DNA of 64,000 nucleotides from Bacteroidetes oral taxon 274 str. F0058 (lineage in GTDB: Bacteria; Bacteroidota; Bacteroidia; Bacteroidales; Paludibacteraceae). The DNA is taken from NCBI GenBank assembly GCA_000163695.1, contig GG774889.1, positions 998,515 to 1,062,514 on the forward strand, in the 5' to 3' direction. The translations under genes and the position numbers were made by a program. Shown here piece by piece: positions 35,447 to 43,745 of the stretch (the stretch's first letter is position 1; every line of letters begins with the position of its first letter). Under the pieces are notes generated by a model. It did not search any database. It saw only the letters and a program-made list of their open reading frames with translations, and was not told where the DNA came from.

Positions 35447-36904
35447 ATGAATATTTCAAAAAACATTTTGGGATTGATTTTGTTATCATTCATTCTTGTT
35501 GGATGTAACAAAAAGTCGAATCTGGGTGCGGGTCGTTCTGAACGTACAGGCTGGGAGTACAATAAGCCCAACAAAGGTTTTTTCAATGTAGAGAGTACTT
35601 ACACGGGGCTGGTTCCTCCGGGCTGTATCTATGTAGAGACAGGCTCGTATGTAAAGGGACAGAATGAAGACCCGATATCAACGCAACAAGATGCGAGAAA
35701 ACGCAGAATAGAGGTAGCCGGATTTTTCATGGACGAATTTGAAGTTACCAATATAAACTGGCGTGAGTATGTTGCTTGGTTGCAAGGAGTGTATGCACAC
35801 AATCCTAAAAAGTACCTTGCTGCATTGCCCGATGAGACAGTTTGGCGTTCGGAGCTTGCTTACAACGACCCTCAGGTTAGAAACTACTACTCGCACGTAG
35901 CTTACGGTTACTACCCTGTGGTAGGTATCAGCTGGGAACAGGCTATGGATTATTGTGCGTGGCGTACAGACAGAGCTAACGAAAGAATACTTATCGATAA
36001 AAAACTTATCGATTTCGTAGACTTGGAAACCGTCAGCTCCAATATACAGAATGCAGATTCGAGCGAATACGGCAAGTTTATATTCTTTACAGGCAAAAAG
36101 AACGAATATATGCGTGAAAACGGTCGTAAAGAAAACGTAGACTTGGACGGTGTAATATACGATGCCGAATTCCGTCTGCCTACCGAATCTGAGTGGGAAT
36201 ATGCAGCTTACGGAGTAGTTTCGACTACCGATGAGGAACACAACTTCGACAACGGAAGCACGTATCCTTGGGCAGGTTATCAACTCCGTTATATGAAGAA
36301 AGGTAAGAACAAAGGAAAATTTATGGCTAACTTTGTAAGAGGTAAGGGAGACCAAGTGGCTTTCACCAGAAATAATTCGATGACAGTACCTGTGGATTTC
36401 TATTTGCCGAACGGTTTCGGTCTGTACAATATGGCAGGTAACGTAAACGAATGGGTACTTGATGTATATCGTGCCACTTCCGACGACCTCTTCGATGAAT
36501 TGAACTCTTATCGTGGTAACCATTGGATTTCGGACTCTGCTTATGCCGAAACTATCCTCGACAGAATGCCTCCTATGGAAGCCGACGTTCGCGACAGTAT
36601 GCGTAACTATCTGGTGAACGAGAAGAAATTCTATCAGACAGGACGTGATGTCAGAGACTTCCGCGACGGTGATGCTTACTCGTCGATAGGCGACTCTGTG
36701 CTTGTATACAAAGATGCTTCTTATATAGAACAGGCTACTATGATATCTAACTCTGCCCGTATCTATAAAGGCGGTAGCTGGAAAGACAGAGGTATATGGC
36801 TCAATCCGTCGAAACGTCGTTGGCTCGACCAGAAAGACAAAGCAAGCGACATAGGTTTCCGTTGTGCTATGAGTGCCGTTGGTGGCAAAAAGAACAGACA
36901 ATAA
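35447..36904 (+). CDS. gldJ: GldJ-type lipoprotein of the T9SS/gliding machinery (SUMF1/FGE fold)
   Basis: 485 residues. Lipobox LSFILVGC in the first 20 residues. The FGE-sulfatase (SUMF1-like) fold shows GFFMDEFEVTNINWREYVAWL, YYPVVGISWEQAMDYCAWRT, RLPTESEWEYAAYG, GLYNMAGNVNEWVLDVY and the final KGGSWKDRGIWLNPSKRRWL with SDIGFRCAMS. The N-terminal SERTGWEYNKPNKGFF stretch and the long insert with YRGNHWISD match GldJ better than GldK as I remember them. GldJ is needed for stability of type IX secretion components. No gldK, gldL, gldM or gldN gene follows. The start is ATG 35447; an in-frame TTG at 35435 is less likely. Confidence 0.82.
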   Translation: MNISKNILGLILLSFILVGCNKKSNLGAGRSERTGWEYNKPNKGFFNVESTYTGLVPPGCIYVETGSYVKGQNEDPISTQQDARKRRIEVAGFFMDEFEVTNINWREYVAWLQGVYAHNPKKYLAALPDETVWRSELAYNDPQVRNYYSHVAYGYYPVVGISWEQAMDYCAWRTDRANERILIDKKLIDFVDLETVSSNIQNADSSEYGKFIFFTGKKNEYMRENGRKENVDLDGVIYDAEFRLPTESEWEYAAYGVVSTTDEEHNFDNGSTYPWAGYQLRYMKKGKNKGKFMANFVRGKGDQVAFTRNNSMTVPVDFYLPNGFGLYNMAGNVNEWVLDVYRATSDDLFDELNSYRGNHWISDSAYAETILDRMPPMEADVRDSMRNYLVNEKKFYQTGRDVRDFRDGDAYSSIGDSVLVYKDASYIEQATMISNSARIYKGGSWKDRGIWLNPSKRRWLDQKDKASDIGFRCAMSAVGGKKNRQ

Positions 36905-36947
36905 GAGATTTACGATATTTCTCGTAAGAGTTTTTGAAATATGAATT

Positions 36948-36988
36948 AAGAGTGCCCTCACACAGAATGAAAGGGTACTCTTTTTATT
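36948..36988 (+). terminator. Terminator after gldJ
   Basis: AAGAGTGCCCT and AGGGTACTCTT form an 11-bp stem with one G-T pair, followed by TTTATTTTTTT. Confidence 0.8.
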
Positions 36989-37150
36989 TTTTTATGCTTT
37001 CCCTGTAAGTCTATTTACAGAAAAATATTATAATTTTGCAAAACATTATATATCCTATTTTTCGATATCAAATAAAATGTTGGATTTTGGGTTGAAGAAA
37101 ATGGATTTATTACGTGATAATAAGATATTTAATAAATAAATTATATCGAT

Positions 37151-38089
37151 ATGTATAATAAGATTTTGCTACTTTTTGTGGCAATCATTGTTTTGAGTGG
37201 TTGCCGACACAAGAAACAACAGGAAGCTACCGACACGCTTGTATCGGGCGTGATAACAATTGTTGCCGATGAAAACCTGCAAAATATACTCGAAGCCGAA
37301 CTCGATGCTTTCTCGGTTCGTTTCCCCGAAGCATTTATATTTCCTCAATATCTCGACGAACGGCAGGCAATAGACTATTTGGTCAAAGACTCGGTAAAGC
37401 TGGCAATCGTGGGACGCAATCTCGATGGGTACGAAAGAAGTTTATTGCCGAAAACTCGTGTGGTAAACTGTTATCCATTTGGATATGAGGGTATTGCTTT
37501 CATAATAAACCGACAGAACAAAGACAGCATTATGAGTATGTCTCAGATACGTGATTTGCTACTGGGACGTATAAGCACGTGGCGTCAGATAAATCCGCAG
37601 TCGTCTTCGGACACTGTCAAGATATTCTTCGCAAGTACACAAAACGGTATAATGCGTTATGTTGCAGACTCCATAACGAGAGGAACAGAAAATGTTTCTC
37701 GCAATCTGTATTCGCTCAAAGAGGGTGAAAATATTTTCGACAAGGTAGCCTCTAACCCCAATAATATAGGTATTATAGGCATAAATCAGATGGGTAATGT
37801 CAATTCTCGGCAATATACTCAAAACGACGGTAAGGTAAGGATACTGCGTGTATCTAAGGAGGTCGGCGCCAAACTTGAAGACACTTATCTGCCATACGCG
37901 GGCGATGTCTACAATGGCGATTATCCTTTTTGGCGACCGTTGTATGTGCTTATTTCCGAGACTCGTGACGGATTGCCGAGAGGCTTCTGCTTTTTCCTTA
38001 CACAGCAAGTGGGGCAAAAGGTGGTACAAAAAGCAGGTCTGATGCCTATTACCGATGTTCATAAGATAGCTACACGGTGGACAGACTGA
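37151..38089 (+). CDS. PstS-like periplasmic substrate-binding lipoprotein
   Basis: 312 residues with a lipobox (FVAIIVLSGC). The mature part follows the PBP-like (phosphate-binding) superfamily: GVITIVADENLQNILEAELDAF opens the first lobe, then KDSVKLAIVGRNL, YGYEGIAFIINRQN-like strand and QIRDLLLGRISTW, and late SETRDGLPRGFCFFLTQQVGQK. No permease or ATPase genes are adjacent, so it may be an orphan or serve a distant Pst system. A TAATTTTG box at 37031-37038 lies 112 bases upstream. Confidence 0.82.
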   Translation: MYNKILLLFVAIIVLSGCRHKKQQEATDTLVSGVITIVADENLQNILEAELDAFSVRFPEAFIFPQYLDERQAIDYLVKDSVKLAIVGRNLDGYERSLLPKTRVVNCYPFGYEGIAFIINRQNKDSIMSMSQIRDLLLGRISTWRQINPQSSSDTVKIFFASTQNGIMRYVADSITRGTENVSRNLYSLKEGENIFDKVASNPNNIGIIGINQMGNVNSRQYTQNDGKVRILRVSKEVGAKLEDTYLPYAGDVYNGDYPFWRPLYVLISETRDGLPRGFCFFLTQQVGQKVVQKAGLMPITDVHKIATRWTD

Positions 38090-38132
38090 TGAGTTGTTGA
38101 TTATTGTAAAAAAACTATACTAATAGACTTTT

Positions 38133-40766
38133 ATGCAAAAATTGTCCGAACTAAATCCGAGTGAGAAAGGATATATTGTTAAGATTCAGGGATATGGCGG
38201 ATTTCGTAAGCGTATAATAGAGATGGGCTTCATCAAGGGGCATCAGGTAGAGGTGCTTCGCAAAGCTCCTTTGGGCGACCCCATTACGTATCGTATTATG
38301 GGGTACGAGGTATCTTTACGGCGTAGTGTTGCCGAACAGATAGAGGTGATATCCGAAAAGGAGGCAGAAATATTGATGTCGCAAAACCCGACTCAATATT
38401 TCGGTACTTTCTCCGAAGATGATTTTCGGCGAGTGGCTCTCGAGAAACGTCGAGAGATAAACGTAGCTCTGGTAGGCAATCCGAATTCGGGTAAATCGAC
38501 ACTGTTCAACGCTTTCACGGGTATGCACGTGAAGGTGGGCAATTATAGCGGTGTCACGGTAGACGTAAAAAAAGGCAGTTGTTCGTATAAAGGATATCGT
38601 TTCAATTTTGTAGACCTGCCGGGTACTTACTCTATTTCGGCTTTTTCGCCCGAGGAGCGTCTGGTACGTCGACATATAGTAGACGAAAAGCCCGATATAG
38701 TGCTAAACGTTCTCGATTCGGGCAATCTTGAACGTAATATGTACCTTACCACACAACTGATAGATATGAATCTGCGGAGCGTTATAGCCCTTAACTTCTA
38801 CGACGAGTTTGAGCATAGGGGCGATAAGCTCGATATAGATGCTCTCGGCAAGTTGATAGGAATACCGATAGTCCCCACGGTAGCCGCACGCCGACAGGGA
38901 ATAGACGAATTGCTCGACACAATGATAAAAATCTATGAAAGCTCCGATATCATAGACCCGGACGGTAGGCTGATAGACTCGGTCAAAGACGACGCACTGA
39001 TAGAGCGTTACCACCATCTCATAGAACTCGAACACAGGCACGGTAAGAAGCACTCCGCTTCCGATATAGAAGGTAGCAGACCACTGCATTCTATAGTACG
39101 GCACGTACATATCAATTACGGCAGTACGATAGAGAAAGCTATCGACAATATCAAGAAGGTTTTGTCTGCCAATGAAGGTGCGTACGATAGTTTCACGCCT
39201 CGTTATATAGCAATAGCATTGCTACAACACGATAAAGATATAGAGGGGTTTGTGGCACGGTTTGCCAACTATGACGATGTGGTGAAATGTCGCGACGAAG
39301 AAGAGAAAAAGATAGAGGCAGAGCTGCGTTCGCCTGCAGTCAATGCTATAATGGACGCCAAATATGGTTTTATCGCCGGAGCGCTGAAAGAGACATTCGA
39401 ACCTGTCGAGGTAGACCCCAATGTATTTACGCCAACGACGAGGATTGATAAGATAGTTACCAACAAATATCTCGCATATCCTATCTTTGCACTTATCATT
39501 TATCTGATGTTTCAGGCTACGTTCTCGCTGGGGCAATATCCGATGGATTGGATAGACAGTGGGGTAGAGGTGCTGTCCGGTTGGCTGCGGAGTGCTATGC
39601 CCGACGGTATGCTCAAAGACTTGCTTATAGACGGTATAATATCGGGTGTAGGTGCTGTCATAGTGTTTTTACCCAATATATTGATACTATACTTCTGTAT
39701 GACGATACTCGACGCTTCGGGGTATATGGCTCGTGCTGCCTTTATAATGGATCGCCTGATGCACAAGATAGGCTTGCACGGCAAATCGTTTATACCTCTG
39801 ATGATGGGTTTTGGCTGTTCGGTACCGGCTATGATGGCTACTCGTACTATCGAAAACCGTAGCTCGCGAATGATTACCATATTTGTTACCTCGTTTGTCT
39901 CGTGTAGTGCAAGGCTGCCTGTGTATATCCTGCTTATAGGTACTTTTTTTGCTTCCCACAAGGCTCTTGTGATGTTTTTGGTATATTTTACGGGTATTGC
40001 TTTTGCCTGTATTTTTGCCAAATTATTCAAGAAGGTGCTTTTTACCAAAGACGATACGCCGTTTGTTATGGAGTTGCCAAAATATCGTATGCCGCAGTTG
40101 AAGTACGTGCTACGCGATACTTGGGAGAAGGGGTCGCAATATATGAAAAAGATGGCTACCACGATACTTGCGGGCACGGTCATTATATGGGCTTTATCTT
40201 ATTTCCCGCAGGCAAAAGACGACAACGTATCCGACACGCAGCAACTCGAGCAGTCGTATATGGCACAGATGGGCAAAGCCATAGAACACGTGATGTCTCC
40301 GCTTGGTTTCGATTGGAAAATATCGGTAGCAGTCATCACAGGTGCAGCAGCCAAAGAGATGGTTCTCAGCACACTCGGTATACTCTATGGTGTCGGACAA
40401 GACGATATCGAATCTTCGCTTCCCGACCAATTACGGAATGCCAAAGGCACAGATGGGCAACCTATTTATAATATGGCTACTACTGTTGCACTGTTGTTGT
40501 TCGTCTTATTGTACTTCCCGTGTATAGCGGCGGTGGTAACAGTACGCAACGAAGCAGGTTCGTGGCGGTGGGCTCTGTTTGTGGTGGCGTACACTACGCT
40601 ATTGGCTTGGATAGTGGCTTTTGCTGCCTACAATATCATTGCTCACGGCATAATACAGGAGGTCGTCGTGGCTATTATCATACTGTTGTGCCTACTTTTT
40701 GCTGCAAATAGGGTGGTAAGCAGTCGTAAGTCGAAATCTAAATGCAGCAGTTGCGGTATGTGTTAG
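38133..40766 (+). CDS. feoB: Ferrous iron transporter, FeoA-FeoB fusion
   Basis: 877 residues. Residues 1-75 are a complete FeoA SH3-like domain (QKLSELNPSEKGYIVKIQGY to QIEVIS). From about residue 110 the FeoB G-protein domain has GNPNSGKSTLFNAFTG (G1), VDLPGTYSISAFSPEE (G3) and an intrinsic-GDI region. The permease half has the Gate motifs MMGFGCSVPAMMATRTIENR and TSFVSCSARLPVYILL. The C-terminus is Cys-rich (KCSSCGMC). Takes up Fe(II) across the inner membrane at the cost of GTP. FeoA-FeoB fusion is common in Bacteroidota. Confidence 0.96.
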   Translation: MQKLSELNPSEKGYIVKIQGYGGFRKRIIEMGFIKGHQVEVLRKAPLGDPITYRIMGYEVSLRRSVAEQIEVISEKEAEILMSQNPTQYFGTFSEDDFRRVALEKRREINVALVGNPNSGKSTLFNAFTGMHVKVGNYSGVTVDVKKGSCSYKGYRFNFVDLPGTYSISAFSPEERLVRRHIVDEKPDIVLNVLDSGNLERNMYLTTQLIDMNLRSVIALNFYDEFEHRGDKLDIDALGKLIGIPIVPTVAARRQGIDELLDTMIKIYESSDIIDPDGRLIDSVKDDALIERYHHLIELEHRHGKKHSASDIEGSRPLHSIVRHVHINYGSTIEKAIDNIKKVLSANEGAYDSFTPRYIAIALLQHDKDIEGFVARFANYDDVVKCRDEEEKKIEAELRSPAVNAIMDAKYGFIAGALKETFEPVEVDPNVFTPTTRIDKIVTNKYLAYPIFALIIYLMFQATFSLGQYPMDWIDSGVEVLSGWLRSAMPDGMLKDLLIDGIISGVGAVIVFLPNILILYFCMTILDASGYMARAAFIMDRLMHKIGLHGKSFIPLMMGFGCSVPAMMATRTIENRSSRMITIFVTSFVSCSARLPVYILLIGTFFASHKALVMFLVYFTGIAFACIFAKLFKKVLFTKDDTPFVMELPKYRMPQLKYVLRDTWEKGSQYMKKMATTILAGTVIIWALSYFPQAKDDNVSDTQQLEQSYMAQMGKAIEHVMSPLGFDWKISVAVITGAAAKEMVLSTLGILYGVGQDDIESSLPDQLRNAKGTDGQPIYNMATTVALLLFVLLYFPCIAAVVTVRNEAGSWRWALFVVAYTTLLAWIVAFAAYNIIAHGIIQEVVVAIIILLCLLFAANRVVSSRKSKSKCSSCGMC

Positions 40767-40808
40767 TTTTTTTGAATAATTTAGACAAGATAAAACAGTG
40801 TATCGTGT

Positions 40809-41351
40809 ATGGAAAAAATGACTAATATCATTGTATCAGACCTATCTTTCGATAGCAAAGACGAGTACGATATTATAAGGTCTAATATCAGTTTTATCAA
40901 TCTTCTGTTGGAAGAGGGAGCCGACGAAGAGTTGGTCTACGAAGATGCTTTTCTGAGTTACTACGTCGATTATTACGATAGCGAATATAAGAACGGCGAT
41001 TTCTCGCAATATGTCTACAATAGCGGTTGGAATACCGTCATAAACGATATGGTGGCAAAGGGACTTGCAAAAATCGGAGCAACCGAGCATTTGGCTCATT
41101 TTCGTAAGATGGTGGCTGTTGCCGAAAGCCTTCCCGACGAAGAGATGTCGACTTTCCTCAATAGCCAATATTTTGGTACCAACAATCTGAGAGACAGCCT
41201 CAATGACAAAGGTTTCTATGATATAGATGAGGATATAATGCTTCTAAATGCCCGCTGGCTACGCAATCATAGCAACCTGCGGGTGTTATCTATCGATGAG
41301 ATGTTTGTCGAAGCCGAAAGGCTACTCGGTAAACATATTGATAGAGAGTAA
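40809..41351 (+). CDS. DUF4375 (DMP19-like) protein
   Basis: 180 residues, acidic, no signal peptide. The central block DYYDSEYKNGDFSQYVYNSGW, followed by a short helix and KIGATEHLAHF, matches the DUF4375/DMP19 pattern (a DYY...V-NGGF-Q-FYNS core followed by an IGA motif). DMP19 of Neisseria is a DNA-mimic protein; other members occur as immunity or regulatory proteins. It lies 42 bases downstream of feoAB. Confidence 0.75.
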   Translation: MEKMTNIIVSDLSFDSKDEYDIIRSNISFINLLLEEGADEELVYEDAFLSYYVDYYDSEYKNGDFSQYVYNSGWNTVINDMVAKGLAKIGATEHLAHFRKMVAVAESLPDEEMSTFLNSQYFGTNNLRDSLNDKGFYDIDEDIMLLNARWLRNHSNLRVLSIDEMFVEAERLLGKHIDRE

Positions 41352-41440
41352 TCGTATGAATCGAGAGCCGCTTAACTATTTGATATTTTGTAGGTAACAG
41401 ACTATGCCTTACGAGTAAGGTATAAATTGTGAATTTCTTG

Positions 41441-42319
41441 TTACTTAGAGTTTTTATAAAATCTCACCTCTTTCTTACCGCTATCCCAGAATACTTTGTC
41501 GAACTTACGGAAGAAGCCGATACTTATCTTTCGTTCACTACTTTCATTAATAGATAGTGTATCAAAAGAGATACCATATACTTTTATATGCGAATAGATG
41601 TATTTTTTTGAGGAAATATTATCAGAAAATAAACCTCTTGAAAACTGCTTTATAATACTATCAGGCTGTTTTATTTTATTAATTTGCTCAATATCCGATT
41701 GTAGCAATTGTAAGTCCGCATCACTACCGCTGTCTATCAATGTCTTTTTAAATCTCATACCCTCTATTTCCATATCGGTATAGGAATAAAGTTTTGATTT
41801 ATATTTCAATTTCAGCACAGCTAAGTCATTGTATTGGTATGATATATCAAAATTGCTCAAGGTGTTGTTGTTAAAATCCAACAGCCAATTATAATTACCG
41901 ATAATATTCATTCCCAGAATCCCTCCAAACTTCTGTTTTTGTCCTTCAATCGAAGTGATATTCTCTTTTACTTCCATGTATATCAGATTTTTTAATCGGA
42001 TCGAATTATCAAAATATTCTTTAGCAAAAAATAAATTACAAATTTTAAGCTTATGATGTGTATCCAATACAAAAGAGATGCCTATCTGTCTCTTATCGAG
42101 TTTAATATTACTAAATAAAACTGTTCCACTTGCCCCCGTATCCCATAAAAACCTATTATCCGATACACTTATCCGTTTTTCTACTATTTCAAATTTGTTA
42201 TTTATTAATTCAACTCGTGTCGGGAAAAACCAAAGTAAATAAATAATTGCCCCACCTATAAGCAATATGACAATAGACGAAATACTCACAGCTAAAACCA
42301 TTTTCTTTTTCTTGCTCAT
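41441..42319 (-). CDS. Membrane-anchored retropepsin-like aspartyl protease, two-domain
   Basis: About 292 residues from ATG 42319; a GTG two codons upstream is possible. Residues 6-34 are a Lys-rich start and one membrane helix. Two catalytic-type motifs are present: DTGAS near residues 60-64 (FLWDTGASGTVLF) and DSGSD near 196-200 (TLIDSGSDADLQL). Each is followed by a hydrophobic strand, and FGGILGMNIIGNYN matches the hydrophobic-hydrophobic-Gly element that supports the first catalytic loop. This suggests a single-chain, pepsin-like pair of retropepsin lobes facing the periplasm. The target is unknown and the gene is monocistronic. Confidence 0.75.
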   Translation of the reverse strand: MSKKKKMVLAVSISSIVILLIGGAIIYLLWFFPTRVELINNKFEIVEKRISVSDNRFLWDTGASGTVLFSNIKLDKRQIGISFVLDTHHKLKICNLFFAKEYFDNSIRLKNLIYMEVKENITSIEGQKQKFGGILGMNIIGNYNWLLDFNNNTLSNFDISYQYNDLAVLKLKYKSKLYSYTDMEIEGMRFKKTLIDSGSDADLQLLQSDIEQINKIKQPDSIIKQFSRGLFSDNISSKKYIYSHIKVYGISFDTLSINESSERKISIGFFRKFDKVFWDSGKKEVRFYKNSK

Positions 42320-42547
42320 ACTCACATTCTTTTGACTTACAAAATTAGCAAAAAAGGCTATTGTCCTCGAAGCAATAACCCTTTTTATAACTTTATAAGT
42401 TGAACTTTCAATTTACATAAAAAAACGATATATGAAATCCAATACTGTAAGACGCTCGTTTGTCAATGGTTCGAGTAGAATGTTTTTATATACTCCAAAA
42501 TATACAATGGTTATATTATACTGTTGTTTATCGACTTGTGATAAAAC

Positions 42548-42587
42548 AATAGAGGTAGAATCGCTTGCAGGTGACTCTACCTCTATT
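42548..42587 (-). terminator. Terminator of the thioredoxin-like gene
   Basis: AATAGAGGTAGA and TCTACCTCTATT form a 12-bp perfect stem; on the minus strand a TTGTTTTAT run follows. It lies 23 bases past the thioredoxin stop. The rest of the gap 42326-42547 shows nothing. Confidence 0.85.
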
Positions 42588-42609
42588 AATTGAATAATTG
42601 CAGAATGGG

Positions 42610-43077
42610 TTAGTTCTTGTTCAAGAGTACTTTGTCGATAGCATCTTTGAGAGCAGCCTTTGGCAAGGCTCCTTGTGCAAGTTGTGGAGCGCCGCTCATC
42701 GGCACAAACAAGAGTGTCGGTATCGAACGTATGTTGAATGCAGCGGCAAGTTCTTGTTCTTGCTCGGTGTCTATCTTGTAGATATAGATACTGTCGCCAT
42801 ATTCGGCTGCCAACTCTTCGAGTACCGGAGCCAACATTTTACAAGGTCCGCACCACGAAGCATAGAAGTCTATTATGGCGGGTTTGTCGCCAAGATATTT
42901 CCATTCGTTGGGATTTTTTTCGTAATCAACTACTTTGGTCAGAAATTCGCTTTTTGTCAGATGGATAGTCTTCATTTTCTTTTCTTCTTTATTTTGTTCG
43001 TTATTTTTTCTGGTTTGTCCCGAGCAAGAGGCGAACGCCACTCCTGCAAGCAATAATATTAATGCTACTTTTTTCAT
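42610..43077 (-). CDS. Thioredoxin-fold lipoprotein
   Basis: 155 residues. Lipobox in MKKVALILLLAGVAFASC (Cys18), then a charged linker (about 20-40). The thioredoxin domain carries the redox motif WCGPC in DFYASWCGPCKMLAPVL and the cis-proline in RSIPTLLFVP. It acts in the periplasm on protein disulfides, anchored to a membrane. The next gene in the same direction upstream encodes a small membrane protein 27 bases away, so the two are likely cotranscribed. Confidence 0.92.
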   Translation of the reverse strand: MKKVALILLLAGVAFASCSGQTRKNNEQNKEEKKMKTIHLTKSEFLTKVVDYEKNPNEWKYLGDKPAIIDFYASWCGPCKMLAPVLEELAAEYGDSIYIYKIDTEQEQELAAAFNIRSIPTLLFVPMSGAPQLAQGALPKAALKDAIDKVLLNKN

Positions 43078-43104
43078 TTTTGTATTGTTTTGGTTTATAA
43101 TTAT

Positions 43105-43332
43105 TTATGCTTGTGTGTTGTTTTTTTGTTTCTTGTCGGTTCGGAATATGCTGAGGAGCAACCCGCCGATAGCCGCACCCCATATCGAACTCATTACGGG
43201 TGACGATGTTATAGGACAGCTGTCGCTGCTGCAGCCCACAAACCGCCAATACAGGAAGCCGGCTACTCCGCCCGTCAATATTCCGATTGTTGTAAGCAAG
43301 TTGTTTTTTGTCAATAATTTAAATTTATTCAT
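43105..43332 (-). CDS. Small membrane protein, DUF6132-like
   Basis: 75 residues with two helices (about 12-31 and 46-63) separated by a short loop with two cysteines, VGCSSDSCPITSSP. This resembles small Bacteroidota proteins I remember as DUF6132. The cysteine pair and the thioredoxin gene immediately downstream suggest a redox link, which is inference. It has its own -7 box (43365-43372). Confidence 0.75.
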   Translation of the reverse strand: MNKFKLLTKNNLLTTIGILTGGVAGFLYWRFVGCSSDSCPITSSPVMSSIWGAAIGGLLLSIFRTDKKQKNNTQA

Positions 43333-43364
43333 CGCAGTAATTGCTCTTTTTTGTAATTACGCTG

Positions 43365-43372
43365 CAAAGATA
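43365..43372 (-). promoter_or_regulatory. -7 promoter box for the DUF6132-like and thioredoxin genes
   Basis: TATCTTTG on the minus strand, 32 bases before the ATG at 43332. Confidence 0.65.
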
Positions 43373-43461
43373 TAAAATGTTTTCCAACAAACAATATTTT
43401 TATAGGAAAATTTTATCGGGTTATAATTTATATCTATCTTGCCCGAATACTCAATTTTTTG

Positions 43462-43469
43462 TACTTTTG
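43462..43469 (+). promoter_or_regulatory. -7 promoter box for the PrmA-fragment gene and nhaD-like gene
   Basis: TACTTTTG ends 7 bases before ATG 43477, so the transcript would be leaderless or nearly so. Upstream in-frame starts would lie inside the box. Confidence 0.6.
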
Positions 43470-43476
43470 CACCACG

Positions 43477-43725
43477 ATGCAGCAAAATTATATAAAAGTA
43501 ACAATCCACACCGATATGGAGGAGTATCTGCAAAATATTCTCGCATATCGTTTGCTAAGTGTAGGATACGGCGGAATAGAAGAGACCTCCTCGGGTATGG
43601 AAGCCTATTGCAGCGAAGATATTTTCGACGAGCGGGCATTGATAGCGATGCTCCCCGATGATGCCAAGTACCGTATCGAAAGTATAGAGCCAAGTCGGTG
43701 GGAGCGTTTTATAAAAGCAAATTAA
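43477..43725 (+). CDS. Small protein matching only the N-terminal domain of PrmA
   Basis: 82 residues. The sequence YIKVTIHTDMEEYLQNILAY, then GYGGIEETSSGMEAYCSEDIF and DERALIAMLPDDAKYRIESI, follows the N-terminal substrate-recognition domain of ribosomal protein L11 methyltransferase (PrmA, about 280 residues). It stops after EPSRWERFIKAN, at the point where PrmA continues with an N-W-N/E-W linker into the SAM-binding domain. No methyltransferase domain follows; the next gene starts 20 bases later. It may be a decayed prmA or a stand-alone domain. Start ATG 43477 is set by the promoter box. Confidence 0.65.
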   Translation: MQQNYIKVTIHTDMEEYLQNILAYRLLSVGYGGIEETSSGMEAYCSEDIFDERALIAMLPDDAKYRIESIEPSRWERFIKAN

Positions 43726-43745
43726 ACACAAGCACACACACAAAG

